This document shows positions 1-8,150 of a DNA stretch of 64,000 nt, piece after piece (within the stretch, counting starts at the first letter, position 1; each line of letters opens with the position of its first letter). The translations under genes and the position numbers were made by a program. The notes below the pieces were generated by a model. That model worked only from the letters and a program-made list of their open reading frames with translations. It had not been told where the DNA came from and did not search any database. The stretch spans positions 248,001 through 312,000 of the forward strand of contig NZ_JAGJEA010000004.1 in NCBI RefSeq assembly GCF_018100805.1, written 5' to 3'. This stretch comes from Aquimarina sp. MMG016. Lineage in GTDB: Bacteria; Bacteroidota; Bacteroidia; Flavobacteriales; Flavobacteriaceae.

Positions 1-1
1 C

Positions 2-43
2 AGAGCAGCTTTATATAGAAGATTGGACAAACATGAACTATAA
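2..43 (+). CDS. C-terminal end of a sigma-54-dependent (NtrC-type) response regulator, partial
   Basis: Only the last 13 codons lie in the window. They read [13 protein letters not shown] and then TAA. This matches the end of the Fis-type DNA-binding helix that closes NtrC-family activators. The frame overlaps the first 11 bases of the following histidine kinase, so the two genes are translationally coupled and form a two-component pair. The assignment rests on a short tail plus the context of an NtrY-like kinase. Most of the gene lies outside the window. Confidence 0.7.
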   Translation, partial: RAALYRRLDKHEL

Positions 44-1376
44 AGGCTACATTTTCAGACTCTTTTTAAGGATTCTTTTTTTAGTATTCCTTATTTTAAC
101 CCTACTCTATACTATAGATAAAGAACATGCAGCAGGAATAGCTGTAGCTAGTTGTGTTATTTTATATTTTGGATATACCACTTACGTATTTATCAAACGT
201 AGATTTGTGGTCATGGATGATTTTTTTGAAGCGGTTAAGTATCGTGATTTCTCCAGATGGTTTCCAGAAGATAGAGGACCAAAAGATATAAGACAGCTCT
301 ACAAAGGGTTTAATGAGGTAAACCGTACGATTAAAGAGATTAATACTAAGAACGAAGCACAATATGTCTATCTTCAGAAAATTCTGGAAATGGTTGATAT
401 TGGTATTATAGCTTATAATCTAGAAACCGGAGATGTATTATGGTCTAATGATTCATTTAGAGAAACTTTAGATTTTCCATCGTTTAAAAACATTCGTTTT
501 GTAGAAAAAAGAAAACCTGATTTATATGATGCGGTTTTTGAAACTTATCACAAAGAACCTAATTCTATTACTATTGCGGTTCAAAATGAAAAATTAAAAG
601 TTCTAATTTCTGATACCGTTTTTCAAGTTGAAGATGACCCTTTTAAATTAATTGTTCTTCAGAACATTGATGATACTCTAAATAAAAATGAATCCGAGGC
701 CTGGAAGAAATTACTAAGTGTAATGACTCATGAAATTATGAATTCTATTGCTCCTATTTCATCTTTGGCAGATACACTTCAGACTCATTTACAACTTGCT
801 CTTGATGAACCTGAATTAAATCAAATAGAGCTGGAAGACGTAAATGCAGGTATAAAAACTATTAAAAATCGGAGTGAAGGTTTACTGAAATTTGCCAAAA
901 CTTATCGTAGCCTTAGTAAAGTAACACATCTTAATCTGGAGAAAAAGAAAGTTTCTGAGCTATTTGATACTGTAAAGCTTTTAATGCAACCATCCTTGGA
1001 TGTAAAAAATATCGCTATAGATTTTAGTATCAAAACTCCTAAATTAATATTAGATATAGATAGCCATCTTATTGAGCAAGTGCTTATCAATCTTATCCTA
1101 AACGCTGTAGATGCTTGTAAAAATAAACCAAAACCTCATATAAAAGTTATTGCAGAGCAAACTCCAAACAAAAACATTGTAATTAAGGTGTATGATAATG
1201 GCTCTGGTATTCCTCCTGAGATTATGGAGAATATTTTTATTCCGTTTTTTACTAGTAAAGCTACAGGAAGTGGTATTGGGCTAAGTCTAAGTAAACAAAT
1301 TATGTTACTTCACAAAGGTAAAATACTTGTGAATAGCGCAGAGGACGAAGGAACCGTAATTAGTTTGGTATTTTAA
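33..1376 (+). CDS. NtrY-like sensor histidine kinase
   Basis: 447-residue membrane kinase. Two hydrophobic helices (about residues 8-26 and 33-55) are joined by a very short loop, so there is no large external sensor domain. A PAS-like region follows (about 110-215). The phosphoacceptor motif [10 protein letters not shown] has its histidine at residue 233. The C-terminal ATPase domain shows the N box (LILNAVDAC), the [10 protein letters not shown] motif and the GSGIGLSLS motif. HEIMNS-type H boxes are typical of NtrY-like kinases paired with sigma-54 activators. That fits the overlapping NtrC-type tail upstream. The signal sensed is unknown. The rhodanese gene that follows is convergent, with an 19-base gap. 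Confidence 0.9.
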   Translation: MNYKGYIFRLFLRILFLVFLILTLLYTIDKEHAAGIAVASCVILYFGYTTYVFIKRRFVVMDDFFEAVKYRDFSRWFPEDRGPKDIRQLYKGFNEVNRTIKEINTKNEAQYVYLQKILEMVDIGIIAYNLETGDVLWSNDSFRETLDFPSFKNIRFVEKRKPDLYDAVFETYHKEPNSITIAVQNEKLKVLISDTVFQVEDDPFKLIVLQNIDDTLNKNESEAWKKLLSVMTHEIMNSIAPISSLADTLQTHLQLALDEPELNQIELEDVNAGIKTIKNRSEGLLKFAKTYRSLSKVTHLNLEKKKVSELFDTVKLLMQPSLDVKNIAIDFSIKTPKLILDIDSHLIEQVLINLILNAVDACKNKPKPHIKVIAEQTPNKNIVIKVYDNGSGIPPEIMENIFIPFFTSKATGSGIGLSLSKQIMLLHKGKILVNSAEDEGTVISLVF

Positions 1377-1395
1377 AAGCTCAATGAACTCCTCT

Positions 1396-1797
1396 TTATT
1401 TTACCACCTTTTTTCCTTTAAACTTCCATTCAGTAATTCCTCCATCGAGATCATAAATCTTAGTAAAACCCGCCTTTTTCATATATGTAGAACATTTACC
1501 GCTTCGACCTCCACGGCCACAATATACAGCTACAGGTTTAGACTTATCTGCTTTATCAATAAGGTCTTTAAAATTTTCATCTCTGAAGTCTATATTCGTT
1601 GCTCCTTCAATATGACCTTCATTGTATTCTTTGGGCGTACGTACATCAATTAACTGAACTTTTCCCATATCCAACAACGAATCCATTTCTTCTACTGTAA
1701 TTAATTCTACTACAGAATCTCCTTCTGTTTGTTTCTCCTTACAACTTAAAAAAGCTAAAGAAATAAAAGCTATCAATAAAAATGGTTTAATCTTCAT
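1396..1797 (-). CDS. Rhodanese-like lipoprotein
   Basis: 133 residues. An N-terminal hydrophobic stretch ends in the lipobox-like FLSC with Cys19, so it is probably a lipoprotein anchored on the periplasmic side. A single rhodanese domain follows, with DVRTPKEYNEGHIEGA and the active-site loop YCGRGGRS (Cys93). The family carries persulfide sulfur on this cysteine. The domain is complete and the protein is a normal single-domain length. It lies 9 bases downstream of a second, cytoplasmic rhodanese gene in the same direction, so the two are probably cotranscribed. The physiological sulfur acceptor cannot be told from the sequence. Confidence 0.88.
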   Translation of the reverse strand: MKIKPFLLIAFISLAFLSCKEKQTEGDSVVELITVEEMDSLLDMGKVQLIDVRTPKEYNEGHIEGATNIDFRDENFKDLIDKADKSKPVAVYCGRGGRSGKCSTYMKKAGFTKIYDLDGGITEWKFKGKKVVK

Positions 1798-1806
1798 AGT
1801 ATAAAA

Positions 1807-2121
1807 TTATTCTGCTATTTCGCCATCCCAATTCATAAAGCCTCCAATTAAATTATAGGTAGTTTCGAACCCCATTTGGTTCATTAGTGAACAGGCTTGG
1901 GCACTTCTGGCACCTGAACGACAATACACATAGTAATTTTTGGATTTGTCCAACTTCTCTACTTCATCAAGAAAACCTTGTCCCTGACGGATATCGATAT
2001 TAAGCATATTAGGTATAAAACCATCTTCTACTTCTTCTTCTGTTCTTACATCCAGGATTACTGCGTTATCATCTTTAACGATAAGTTCTTGCCATTCTTC
2101 TTGTGTGATATCTTCTGCCAT
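1807..2121 (-). CDS. Rhodanese-like domain protein (cytoplasmic)
   Basis: 104 residues with no signal peptide. It is essentially one rhodanese domain with VILDVRTEEEVEDGFIPNMLNIDI and the active-site loop YVYCRSGARS (Cys67). It resembles small GlpE/PspE-like sulfurtransferases. It sits directly upstream of the lipoprotein rhodanese, so persulfide handling may occur on both sides of the membrane. That link is inferred from adjacency. About 110 bases separate it from the thioredoxin-fold gene upstream, so it may have its own promoter. Confidence 0.88.
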   Translation of the reverse strand: MAEDITQEEWQELIVKDDNAVILDVRTEEEVEDGFIPNMLNIDIRQGQGFLDEVEKLDKSKNYYVYCRSGARSAQACSLMNQMGFETTYNLIGGFMNWDGEIAE

Positions 2122-2230
2122 TCTAAAATTTGTATATAAAAATTGGACTCTTATAATTTGTATTCCTTACAAATATAAGAGTCCTAGATTAAATTGTATA
2201 ACAGGATACAATTATTAATTCATTAAAAAA

Positions 2231-2857
2231 TTAAGCTTTAATACTGCACCCAATAGCCTTAGTAACTTCTACAGGAACTTTTTCTCCTTTTAGTAAAGCA
2301 TTTACCGCATCTTCCACATATTTTTCATTAGCAGATGAAGCGTCCTTATAATTGTTATCAATAGCACCAATGTATCGTACTAGATTTCCCTGTGCAGTTT
2401 TTTCTAAAACGTAAACGTGAGGAGTTTTGGTTGCACCGTATTGAGGATATATCATTTGTCCATCATCAAATAAATATGGAAAAGTGAATCCTTTTTCTTT
2501 AGCTCTGACCTTCATATTATCAAAACTATCATCAGGATATGCCTTAGGGTTATTAGGGTTAATAGCAATAACCGGATAACCCTGCGATTTAAATTTTTTA
2601 TCTAATCCTATAATCCTATCTTCATAAGCTACAGAATACGGACAATGATTACAAGTAAAAATTACTATAAAACCTTTGGCCTCCTTATAGTCCGCCAGTG
2701 ATATCATAGCATCATCAATATTTTTTAATTTAAAATCAGTAGCTACATCTCCAATTTTATAACCATCATCAATTTTTGGGCTTGAAACCTTATCTATTGC
2801 AAAAGCACTAATAGCAATTATAAAAGCTACTCCAACTAAAATTTTTAAAGTTTTCAT
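2231..2857 (-). CDS. Exported thioredoxin-fold (redoxin/AhpC-TSA family) protein
   Basis: 208 residues. A hydrophobic N-terminus (residues 3-21) suggests export or membrane anchoring. The redoxin core follows, with the motif TCNHCPY (Cys69 and Cys72, a CxxC pair), and the cis-proline loop is at TKTPHVYV. Other family members with CNHCP at this site are thiol-disulfide or peroxiredoxin-like proteins. A third cysteine (Cys204) lies at the extreme C-terminus. It follows the TlpA-like gene by 13 bases, so the pair is very likely cotranscribed. The substrate is unknown. Confidence 0.85.
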   Translation of the reverse strand: MKTLKILVGVAFIIAISAFAIDKVSSPKIDDGYKIGDVATDFKLKNIDDAMISLADYKEAKGFIVIFTCNHCPYSVAYEDRIIGLDKKFKSQGYPVIAINPNNPKAYPDDSFDNMKVRAKEKGFTFPYLFDDGQMIYPQYGATKTPHVYVLEKTAQGNLVRYIGAIDNNYKDASSANEKYVEDAVNALLKGEKVPVEVTKAIGCSIKA

Positions 2858-2870
2858 ATATTTTAAGTTT

Positions 2871-3392
2871 TTATAATATTTTTTTCAATTCTTTTTCCAG
2901 CTCATTATAGGTAAAAGACCTTTCATAAAAATTACTTGTTCCTCCTTTATAAATAATTGTTGCTGGTATTGAACCTGACCATTCGCTATTAACCTTAGGA
3001 ATCCAACTATTAGCGTCAGGATCATCTAAAAGCAATACTCTGCTTTGGATATTTTGTCTTTGAATAAATGGAATTAATTTAGACTCCACATGCTTAGGAA
3101 GATCTAAACTTACCAATATTACCTCTACTTCATCCTTCGGATATCGGCTATTTATTAATTCAAAATAAGGTAATTCTGCCACACAAGGTTTACACCAGGT
3201 TGCCCAAAAATTAATAATCCTAGTTTTCCCATCATTAATATTTAGCAACGGCTTAAAACTCTCAAAATCATACATAGGAATTTCTACACCTTTGCTTGCA
3301 AAAACCTCTGAAGCCTCTAGTGCCACTTTTTGTTCTCCCTTACAACCAGCAAAAAAAATAATTAATCCTATATATATCAACCTTTTAGGCAT
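2871..3392 (-). CDS. TlpA/ResA-like thioredoxin lipoprotein
   Basis: 173 residues. The signal sequence ends at a lipobox, FFAGC (Cys17). The thioredoxin fold carries the classical reducing motif FWATWCKPC (Cys67 and Cys70) and a cis-proline loop at SIPAT. This architecture is that of TlpA/ResA-type envelope thiol reductases, which reduce disulfides outside the cytoplasm, for example during cytochrome c maturation. No cytochrome gene is nearby, so the partner is not known. It is the first gene of the minus-strand redox and rhodanese group. Confidence 0.88.
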   Translation of the reverse strand: MPKRLIYIGLIIFFAGCKGEQKVALEASEVFASKGVEIPMYDFESFKPLLNINDGKTRIINFWATWCKPCVAELPYFELINSRYPKDEVEVILVSLDLPKHVESKLIPFIQRQNIQSRVLLLDDPDANSWIPKVNSEWSGSIPATIIYKGGTSNFYERSFTYNELEKELKKIL

Positions 3393-3597
3393 AGTACTAA
3401 TTTATCAAAACCCTTAGCTCTCCAAAAGAAAATTAACAAGGTTTCTGTTTTTTATCAAAAATTTTTCTAAAATTTTTAGTAATCCCTTATTTAATAGTAT
3501 TACTATTTGATCGCAATAATACTACTTAACATTAGCCGAAATTTAACTTTAACAAAGAATTAATACCAATTTATAATTTCTGAAACAAAACAAACCA

Positions 3598-3605
3598 TAC
3601 ATTTG
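3598..3605 (+). promoter_or_regulatory. Predicted -7 box for marR-yceI
   Basis: TACATTTG matches the Bacteroidetes -7 consensus TAnnTTTG. It lies 24 bases before the TTG start of the MarR gene. No good -33 TTTG is visible at the usual distance. The box overlaps the first of two palindromes (3602-3615). Confidence 0.6.
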
Positions 3606-3630
3606 TATATACAAATATTGTAAATACAAT
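3602..3630. promoter_or_regulatory. Tandem palindromes, likely MarR autoregulatory operators
   Basis: A perfect 14-base palindrome, TTTGTATATACAAA, is at 3602-3615. A second, TTGTA-AA-TACAA, is at 3619-3630. Their centres are 16 bases apart. The first overlaps the 3' end of the -7 box and the expected transcription start, and the second ends at the start codon. MarR dimers bind palindromes of this size and commonly repress their own promoter. The assignment to this MarR protein is inferred. Confidence 0.55.
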
Positions 3631-4082
3631 TGAGAATAGAAGATATCATAAAAACACAAGTTCAGCTTCCTTTATCACGTAAGGTAATTGTTAATTTGCT
3701 ATACACTGAAAATTGGATAAGTGACAAAATTAGTGCTGCCTTAAAACAATATGATATTTCTATCCAACAATTCAATGTATTGCGGATTTTAAAAGGTCAA
3801 AAAGGGAAACCTGCCAATCTATCCACCATTCAAGAACGCATGGTGAGTAAGATGAGTAATACAACTCGATTAGTCGATAAATTGATTAAAAAAGAATATG
3901 TATCTCGTGTAATTTGCTCGTCAAATAGAAGAAAAGTAGAAATTACTATAACTAATAAAGGTTTGGATTTTTTAAGCGAAGTAAGTCCAACTATGAATAA
4001 ATTCGAAAATGAACTTACCGCCAATTTGACCGAGGAAGATTTAACCTTACTTAACAAGCTATTAAATAAACTAAGAACATAA
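3630..4082 (+). CDS. MarR-family transcriptional regulator
   Basis: 150 residues, a normal MarR length. The central winged helix-turn-helix spans about residues 40-105, with NLSTIQERMVSKMSNTTRLVDKLIKKEYVSRV as recognition region and NRRKVEITITNKG as wing. No ATG fits. The frame opens at TTG (3630), preceded by a TAnnTTTG box 24 bases upstream, so TTG is the likely start. It is followed 43 bases later by a YceI gene in the same direction. MarR-YceI pairs are common in Flavobacteriia. Two palindromes at the promoter point to autoregulation. The ligand is unknown. Confidence 0.88.
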   Translation: MRIEDIIKTQVQLPLSRKVIVNLLYTENWISDKISAALKQYDISIQQFNVLRILKGQKGKPANLSTIQERMVSKMSNTTRLVDKLIKKEYVSRVICSSNRRKVEITITNKGLDFLSEVSPTMNKFENELTANLTEEDLTLLNKLLNKLRT

Positions 4083-4125
4083 ATCAAATTATTAACATAA
4101 ACCATTAATTTAAAATTTTTAAATC

Positions 4126-4692
4126 ATGAAAACTAGACTTAAATCACTAACCTTAGCCCTAGCTATTATTGTTACAACATCTGTTACAGCACAGAAAAAA
4201 GAGATCAAAGCTTCAGAAAGCTCTATCAACTGGGTTGGCAAAAAAGTAACCGGAGAGCACTCAGGAACATTAAATCTATCATCAGGGCACCTTATTTTTG
4301 ATGGTGAGAATATCACAGGAGGTGAGTTTATAGTAGATATGACTACATTGAAAGTTACTGACCTTGAAGCAGGAAAAGGAAAAGAAAAATTAGAAGGACA
4401 TCTTAGTTCTGATGATTTTTTTGGTATTAAAAATCATAAAACTGCTAAATTGGTCGTGAGCAAAGCTAAAAAAACTGACAAAGGCTATAAAATAGCTGGT
4501 GATCTTACAATCAAAGGAAAAACTAACCCAATTACTTTTAACCTTGCTGTTAACGGATCTACTGCTTCAACTACATTAAGCGTAGATAGAACTAAATACG
4601 ATATCAAATACGGATCAGGTAGTTTCTTCGATAATTTAGGAGATAAAACTATCTATGATGAGTTTGAATTAGCTGTAAATTTAAAAATGTAA
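4126..4692 (+). CDS. YceI-family periplasmic protein
   Basis: 188 residues with a clear signal peptide (about 1-22, ending at VTAQ). The mature part is a YceI-type lipocalin-like barrel: SSINWVGKKVTGEHSGTLNL near the start, then DLTIKGKTNPITFNLAVNG, then YDIKYGSGSFFDNLGDKTIYDEFELAV. YceI proteins bind long amphipathic molecules such as isoprenoids, and their precise role is often unknown. No promoter box is visible in the short gap after marR, so readthrough from the marR promoter is likely and the MarR protein probably controls it. Confidence 0.9.
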   Translation: MKTRLKSLTLALAIIVTTSVTAQKKEIKASESSINWVGKKVTGEHSGTLNLSSGHLIFDGENITGGEFIVDMTTLKVTDLEAGKGKEKLEGHLSSDDFFGIKNHKTAKLVVSKAKKTDKGYKIAGDLTIKGKTNPITFNLAVNGSTASTTLSVDRTKYDIKYGSGSFFDNLGDKTIYDEFELAVNLKM

Positions 4693-4722
4693 TTTTTTAT
4701 TTTTTGAATTATAATTAATTTA

Positions 4723-4730
4723 TATATTTG
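4723..4730 (+). promoter_or_regulatory. Predicted -7 box of the trp operon
   Basis: TATATTTG matches TAnnTTTG, 17 bases before the leader peptide ATG. A TTTG at 4703-4706 could be the -33 element, although the 16-base spacer is shorter than the usual 18-20. Confidence 0.6.
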
Positions 4731-4747
4731 AACTCAAGAAATTAAAA

Positions 4748-4810
4748 ATGAATTTAATCTTAACAAATACTTGGTGGTGGTCATCTTATAACGAAAACGT
4801 CGTGAGATAG
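4748..4810 (+). CDS. trpL: trp operon leader peptide with three tandem Trp codons
   Basis: A 20-codon frame, MNLILTNTWWWSSYNENVVR, with three consecutive TGG codons at 4772-4780 and stop TAG at 4808-4810. It lies between the YceI gene and trpE and just before a terminator hairpin. Trp-rich leader peptides measure charged tRNA-Trp by ribosome stalling. The last codons overlap the sequence GTCGTGA (4799-4805). That sequence is the 5' arm of an antiterminator, so a ribosome that reaches the stop codon would mask it. Trp leaders of this type are known in Bacteroidetes (the Bacteroid-trp RNA motif). Confidence 0.88.
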   Translation: MNLILTNTWWWSSYNENVVR

Positions 4811-4872
4811 ATCCTGTCATATAGTTAAGTAAACATATCAAAGGCTTGTCAAATCACGACAAGCCTTTTTTT
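4799..4872 (+). terminator. trp attenuator: terminator with competing antiterminator
   Basis: The terminator stem is AAGGCTTGTC (4841-4850) with GACAAGCCTT (4858-4867) around a seven-base loop, followed by a T run to 4871. GTCGTGA (4799-4805) is perfectly complementary to TCACGAC (4854-4860). That segment covers the terminator loop and the first three bases of its 3' arm, so the two structures exclude each other. Inferred logic: stalling at the Trp codons frees GTCGTGA, the antiterminator forms and trpE is transcribed. With enough Trp the ribosome covers GTCGTGA and transcription stops. Confidence 0.85.
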
Positions 4873-4920
4873 GTTCAACAAACAAAGGGGTTTTATAAAT
4901 TATAAATATCAAAATGTAAC

Positions 4921-6318
4921 ATGAGTTATACATTAACCACACATTTCAAACAGATTCTTGCGGATACGATTACTCCGGTAAGCGTTTACCTAAAAATTAG
5001 AGATAGATTTCCCAATAGCTTACTCCTGGAAAGTAGTGATTATCGCGGAAACGAAAACAGTTTTTCCTATATCTGCTGTAATCCTATTGCTACTATTAAG
5101 ATTGAAAACGAAACCATCCACGAATCTTTTCCTGATAAAACCAATAGAGAAACCCCTATAACCAAGGAAACGAATATTCCGCTTATCATAGAAGAATTTG
5201 GACAAAAATTCCAGACTTCTAAAAGTAATTTTAAATTTATAAACAACGGACTGTTTGGATATATCTCGTATGATGCCGTTCGATATTTTGAAGACATTTC
5301 GATTTCCAAAAAGGAAGGAGCTTTGGATATCCCGGATATGCAATATACCGTATATCAAAACATTATTGCAATCAATCACTTTAATAATGAAGCCTATATT
5401 TTTGCACATTGCTATGACTCAGAAAGCAACATTGCAGAAATAGAATCCCTACTTAATGTAAAAAACTTTGCATCTTATAACTTTACAACCATTGACGAAA
5501 CCACTTCTAACTTAGATGACGAACAATATAAAGAACATGTAGCTTTAGCTAAGAAACATTGTCAACATGGTGATGTTTTTCAATTAGTTTTATCAAAACG
5601 TTTTTCGCAGAAGTTTAAAGGCGATGAATTTAATGTCTATAGAGCATTACGAAGTATCAATCCATCTCCTTACCTATTCTATTTTGATTATGGGGATTTT
5701 AAAATATTCGGTAGTTCACCAGAGGCACAATTGGTTGTTAAAGATGAAATAGCTGAAATCCACCCAATCGCAGGAACCTTTAAACGCACCGGAAATGATG
5801 AGCAAGACGCGGAGTTAGCTAAAAAACTATCTGCAGATGAAAAAGAAAATGCCGAACACGTGATGTTGGTAGATCTTGCGCGTAACGATTTAAGCCGTAA
5901 TGGAAGTGATGTAACCGTAGACACCTACAGAGAGGTTCAATTTTACTCACATGTGATTCACTTAGTAAGTAAAGTAACCGGCAAAAAACATAAAGATACC
6001 ACCACTATGCAAGTAGTTGCCGATACTTTTCCAGCCGGAACTCTGAGTGGTGCTCCAAAACATATGGCAATGCAGCTTATAGAAAAATATGAAACTGTAA
6101 ATCGAGACTTTTATGGTGGAGCTATTGGTTTTATGGATTTCTCCGGAAACTTTAACCACGCCATTATGATTAGAACTTTTTTAAGCAAAAATCATGAGTT
6201 ACATTGGCAGGCAGGAGCTGGATTGGTCAACGAATCCAACGAAGAAAATGAATTACAAGAAGTATACAATAAACTAGGAGCATTAACCAAAGCATTAAAA
6301 CTAGCTGAAGAAATATGA
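4921..6318 (+). CDS. trpE: Anthranilate synthase component I
   Basis: 465 residues. Catalyses chorismate to anthranilate with ammonia supplied by TrpG. The N-terminal domain has the LLLESSD motif, which in characterised enzymes forms part of the Trp feedback site, so allosteric inhibition is likely. The chorismate-binding domain is complete: HPIAGTFKRTG, DLARNDLSRNGSDV, FPAGTLSGAPKHMAMQLIEKYE and GGAIGFMDFSGN. It is the first structural gene of the operon, 49 bases after the attenuator. A palindromic repeat begins immediately after its stop codon. ADIC-type synthases such as PabB are less likely given the operon. Confidence 0.96.
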   Translation: MSYTLTTHFKQILADTITPVSVYLKIRDRFPNSLLLESSDYRGNENSFSYICCNPIATIKIENETIHESFPDKTNRETPITKETNIPLIIEEFGQKFQTSKSNFKFINNGLFGYISYDAVRYFEDISISKKEGALDIPDMQYTVYQNIIAINHFNNEAYIFAHCYDSESNIAEIESLLNVKNFASYNFTTIDETTSNLDDEQYKEHVALAKKHCQHGDVFQLVLSKRFSQKFKGDEFNVYRALRSINPSPYLFYFDYGDFKIFGSSPEAQLVVKDEIAEIHPIAGTFKRTGNDEQDAELAKKLSADEKENAEHVMLVDLARNDLSRNGSDVTVDTYREVQFYSHVIHLVSKVTGKKHKDTTTMQVVADTFPAGTLSGAPKHMAMQLIEKYETVNRDFYGGAIGFMDFSGNFNHAIMIRTFLSKNHELHWQAGAGLVNESNEENELQEVYNKLGALTKALKLAEEI

Positions 6319-6393
6319 TTAGGGTGTTTCCCACGCCTTAGCGTGGGTCGGGCTATCCGCGCTACATGGTAGCTTGCTGCTATCCCTAACACA
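6319..6393 (+). repeat. Dispersed structured repeat, family A copy 1 (trpE-trpG gap)
   Basis: Runs GGGTGTTT (6322), hairpin CCCACGC-CTTA-GCGTGGG (6330-6347), TCGGGCTATCCGC (6348-6360), small hairpin GCTAC-ATG-GTAGC (6361-6373), then TATCCCT and AACACA (6381-6393). The ends pair as GTGTT/AACAC. Outer TTAGGG and CCCTAA also form a short inverted repeat. It starts right after the trpE stop. Three relatives are at 9661-9786, 14451-14535 and 19094-19210. Confidence 0.75.
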
Positions 6394-6488
6394 AAATATC
6401 AGTTACAAGTAGCCAAGAATCGAAGTCAAATAAGAGAAAACTCAGAAGCTGTACAACTCTTGGACTTTGAAACTAAAAATAAAAGAAG

Positions 6489-7058
6489 ATGAAAAAAGTA
6501 TTAGTAATAGATAATTACGATTCGTTTGTTTATAACCTGGTCCATTACCTCGAAGACTTAGGTTGTGAAGTAATCGTAAAACGAAATGACCAACTAACAT
6601 TAGAAGAGGTAGCCCCTTTCCATAAAATATTACTTTCACCGGGACCCGGAATTCCTGATGAAGCGGGACTGCTAAAAAACATTATCAAAACCTATGCAGA
6701 TACCAAAAGTATTTTTGGAGTTTGTTTAGGTCAACAAGCAATTGGAGAAGTTTTTGGAGGTAGTCTCATCAATCTAGACGAAGTATACCATGGTGTTGCT
6801 ACAGAAGTAAAGCTATCTGTATCAGACGAACCGCTTTTTAAAGGACTTGATGAAACTTTTGATGTAGGACGATACCACTCCTGGGTAGTATCAGATACTG
6901 ATTTACCTTCTTGTATAGAGGCAACCTCATTTGATAAAAACGGACAAATCATGTCACTACGACATAAAGAATTAGATGTTAGAGGTGTACAATTTCATCC
7001 GGAATCTGTCTTGACTCCTGATGGAAAAAAAATGTTAGAAAACTGGGTCAATAATTAA
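6489..7058 (+). CDS. trpG: Anthranilate synthase component II (glutamine amidotransferase)
   Basis: 189 residues, standard length for a stand-alone class I amidotransferase. It hydrolyses glutamine and passes ammonia to TrpE. The catalytic triad is visible: Cys79 in FGVCLGQQ, and His170 and Glu172 in VQFHPESVLT. The oxyanion-loop region SPGPGIPDEAG and the RYHSW motif are present. A 170-base gap from trpE is filled largely by a palindromic repeat. It may also serve PabB in folate synthesis, as TrpG does in several bacteria; the sequence cannot decide this. Confidence 0.95.
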   Translation: MKKVLVIDNYDSFVYNLVHYLEDLGCEVIVKRNDQLTLEEVAPFHKILLSPGPGIPDEAGLLKNIIKTYADTKSIFGVCLGQQAIGEVFGGSLINLDEVYHGVATEVKLSVSDEPLFKGLDETFDVGRYHSWVVSDTDLPSCIEATSFDKNGQIMSLRHKELDVRGVQFHPESVLTPDGKKMLENWVNN

Positions 7059-7104
7059 TCCAAGAAACAAAGAAAATGAATATTAATGTAAATAATAACC
7101 CAAC

Positions 7105-7148
7105 AAAGCTCCCTTTACCTTTTGGTGAGAGAGCTGGGGTGAGGGGCC
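7105..7148 (+). repeat. Dispersed palindromic repeat, family D (trpG-trpD gap)
   Basis: Contains AGCTCCCTTTACC, TTTT and GGTGAGAGAGCT, an imperfect hairpin, followed by GGGGTGAGGGGCC directly against the trpD ATG. Two related units in opposite orientation occupy 8151-8230. These are recognisable by CCCTCACC-type ends and a CTCTCCC or CTTCTCC hairpin. Confidence 0.6.
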
Positions 7149-7149
7149 T

Positions 7150-8148
7150 ATGAAAAATTTATTAAACAGATTAATCAATCACGAGACAATTTCTAAAGAA
7201 GAGGCTAAAGGCGTTTTGGTAAATATATCTAAAGGTGCTTATAATCAAAGCCAGATTGCCTCATTTCTTACCGTGTACATGATGCGTAGTATCACAGTAG
7301 AAGAATTAGAAGGGTTTAGAGATGCTTTACTAGAACTTTGTGTAGCTGTGGATTTGAGTGAATACAACCCAATCGATCTTTGTGGTACCGGTGGAGACGG
7401 AAAAGACACTTTTAACATCTCTACACTATCTTCCTTTGTTTCTGCCGGAGCAGGAATTAAAGTCACCAAACACGGTAATTATGGAGTTTCTTCTAAATGC
7501 GGTAGTTCTAATGTCATGGAACATTTAGGCATCAAATTCAGTAATGATAAAGATTTCCTGAAACGAAGTATTGATGAAGCCGGAATCTGCGTTTTGCATG
7601 CTCCCTTATTTCACCCTGCTATGAAAAATGTAGCACCCATACGGAGGGAATTAGGTGTAAAAACATTTTTTAATATGTTAGGTCCTATGGTGAATCCAGC
7701 CTTTCCAAAAAATCAAATCGTAGGTGTTTTTAATTTAGAACTAGCTAGAATGTACGGGTATCTATATCAAAACACAGATAAAAACTTTACCATTATCCAC
7801 GCCTTAGACGGATATGATGAAATATCTCTTACCGGAAGTACCAAAACGATATCCAATAATACCGAAGGAATGCTAACACCAGAGGATTTTGGCGTATCTG
7901 CTTTAAAAATGGAGGAAATCGTTGGCGGAGATTCTATTGAGGAATCTGCTAATATTTTTATGAATATTCTAAATGGAAAAGGTACTGAAGCCCAGAACAA
8001 CGTGGTATGCGCTAATGCCGGTATGGCAATAGCCACAGTCGAAGGCTTAGCACCAAAACAAGGGTTCGAAAAAGCGAAAGAATCATTGCTTTCCGGAAAA
8101 GGACTGGAAGCATTGAAAAAAGTACAGGAACTGAGTAGAATGAATTAA
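7150..8148 (+). CDS. trpD: Anthranilate phosphoribosyltransferase
   Basis: 332 residues. Transfers phosphoribose from PRPP to anthranilate. The glycine-rich PRPP loop CGTGGDGKDTFNIST and the anthranilate-site segment KHGNYGVSSKCGSSNVMEHLG are intact, and RRELGVKTFFNMLGPMVNP is typical of the family. The ATG is placed immediately after a repeat element, so its leader has been replaced or encroached on by repeat DNA. Even so, the N-terminus (MKNLLNRLINHETISKEEA) matches the family start well. Confidence 0.96.
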   Translation: MKNLLNRLINHETISKEEAKGVLVNISKGAYNQSQIASFLTVYMMRSITVEELEGFRDALLELCVAVDLSEYNPIDLCGTGGDGKDTFNISTLSSFVSAGAGIKVTKHGNYGVSSKCGSSNVMEHLGIKFSNDKDFLKRSIDEAGICVLHAPLFHPAMKNVAPIRRELGVKTFFNMLGPMVNPAFPKNQIVGVFNLELARMYGYLYQNTDKNFTIIHALDGYDEISLTGSTKTISNNTEGMLTPEDFGVSALKMEEIVGGDSIEESANIFMNILNGKGTEAQNNVVCANAGMAIATVEGLAPKQGFEKAKESLLSGKGLEALKKVQELSRMN

Positions 8149-8150
8149 AA

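Noticed and set aside
1384..1653. Plus-strand frame of 89 codons
   Set aside because: Antisense shadow of the rhodanese lipoprotein gene, with no family signature and no promoter.
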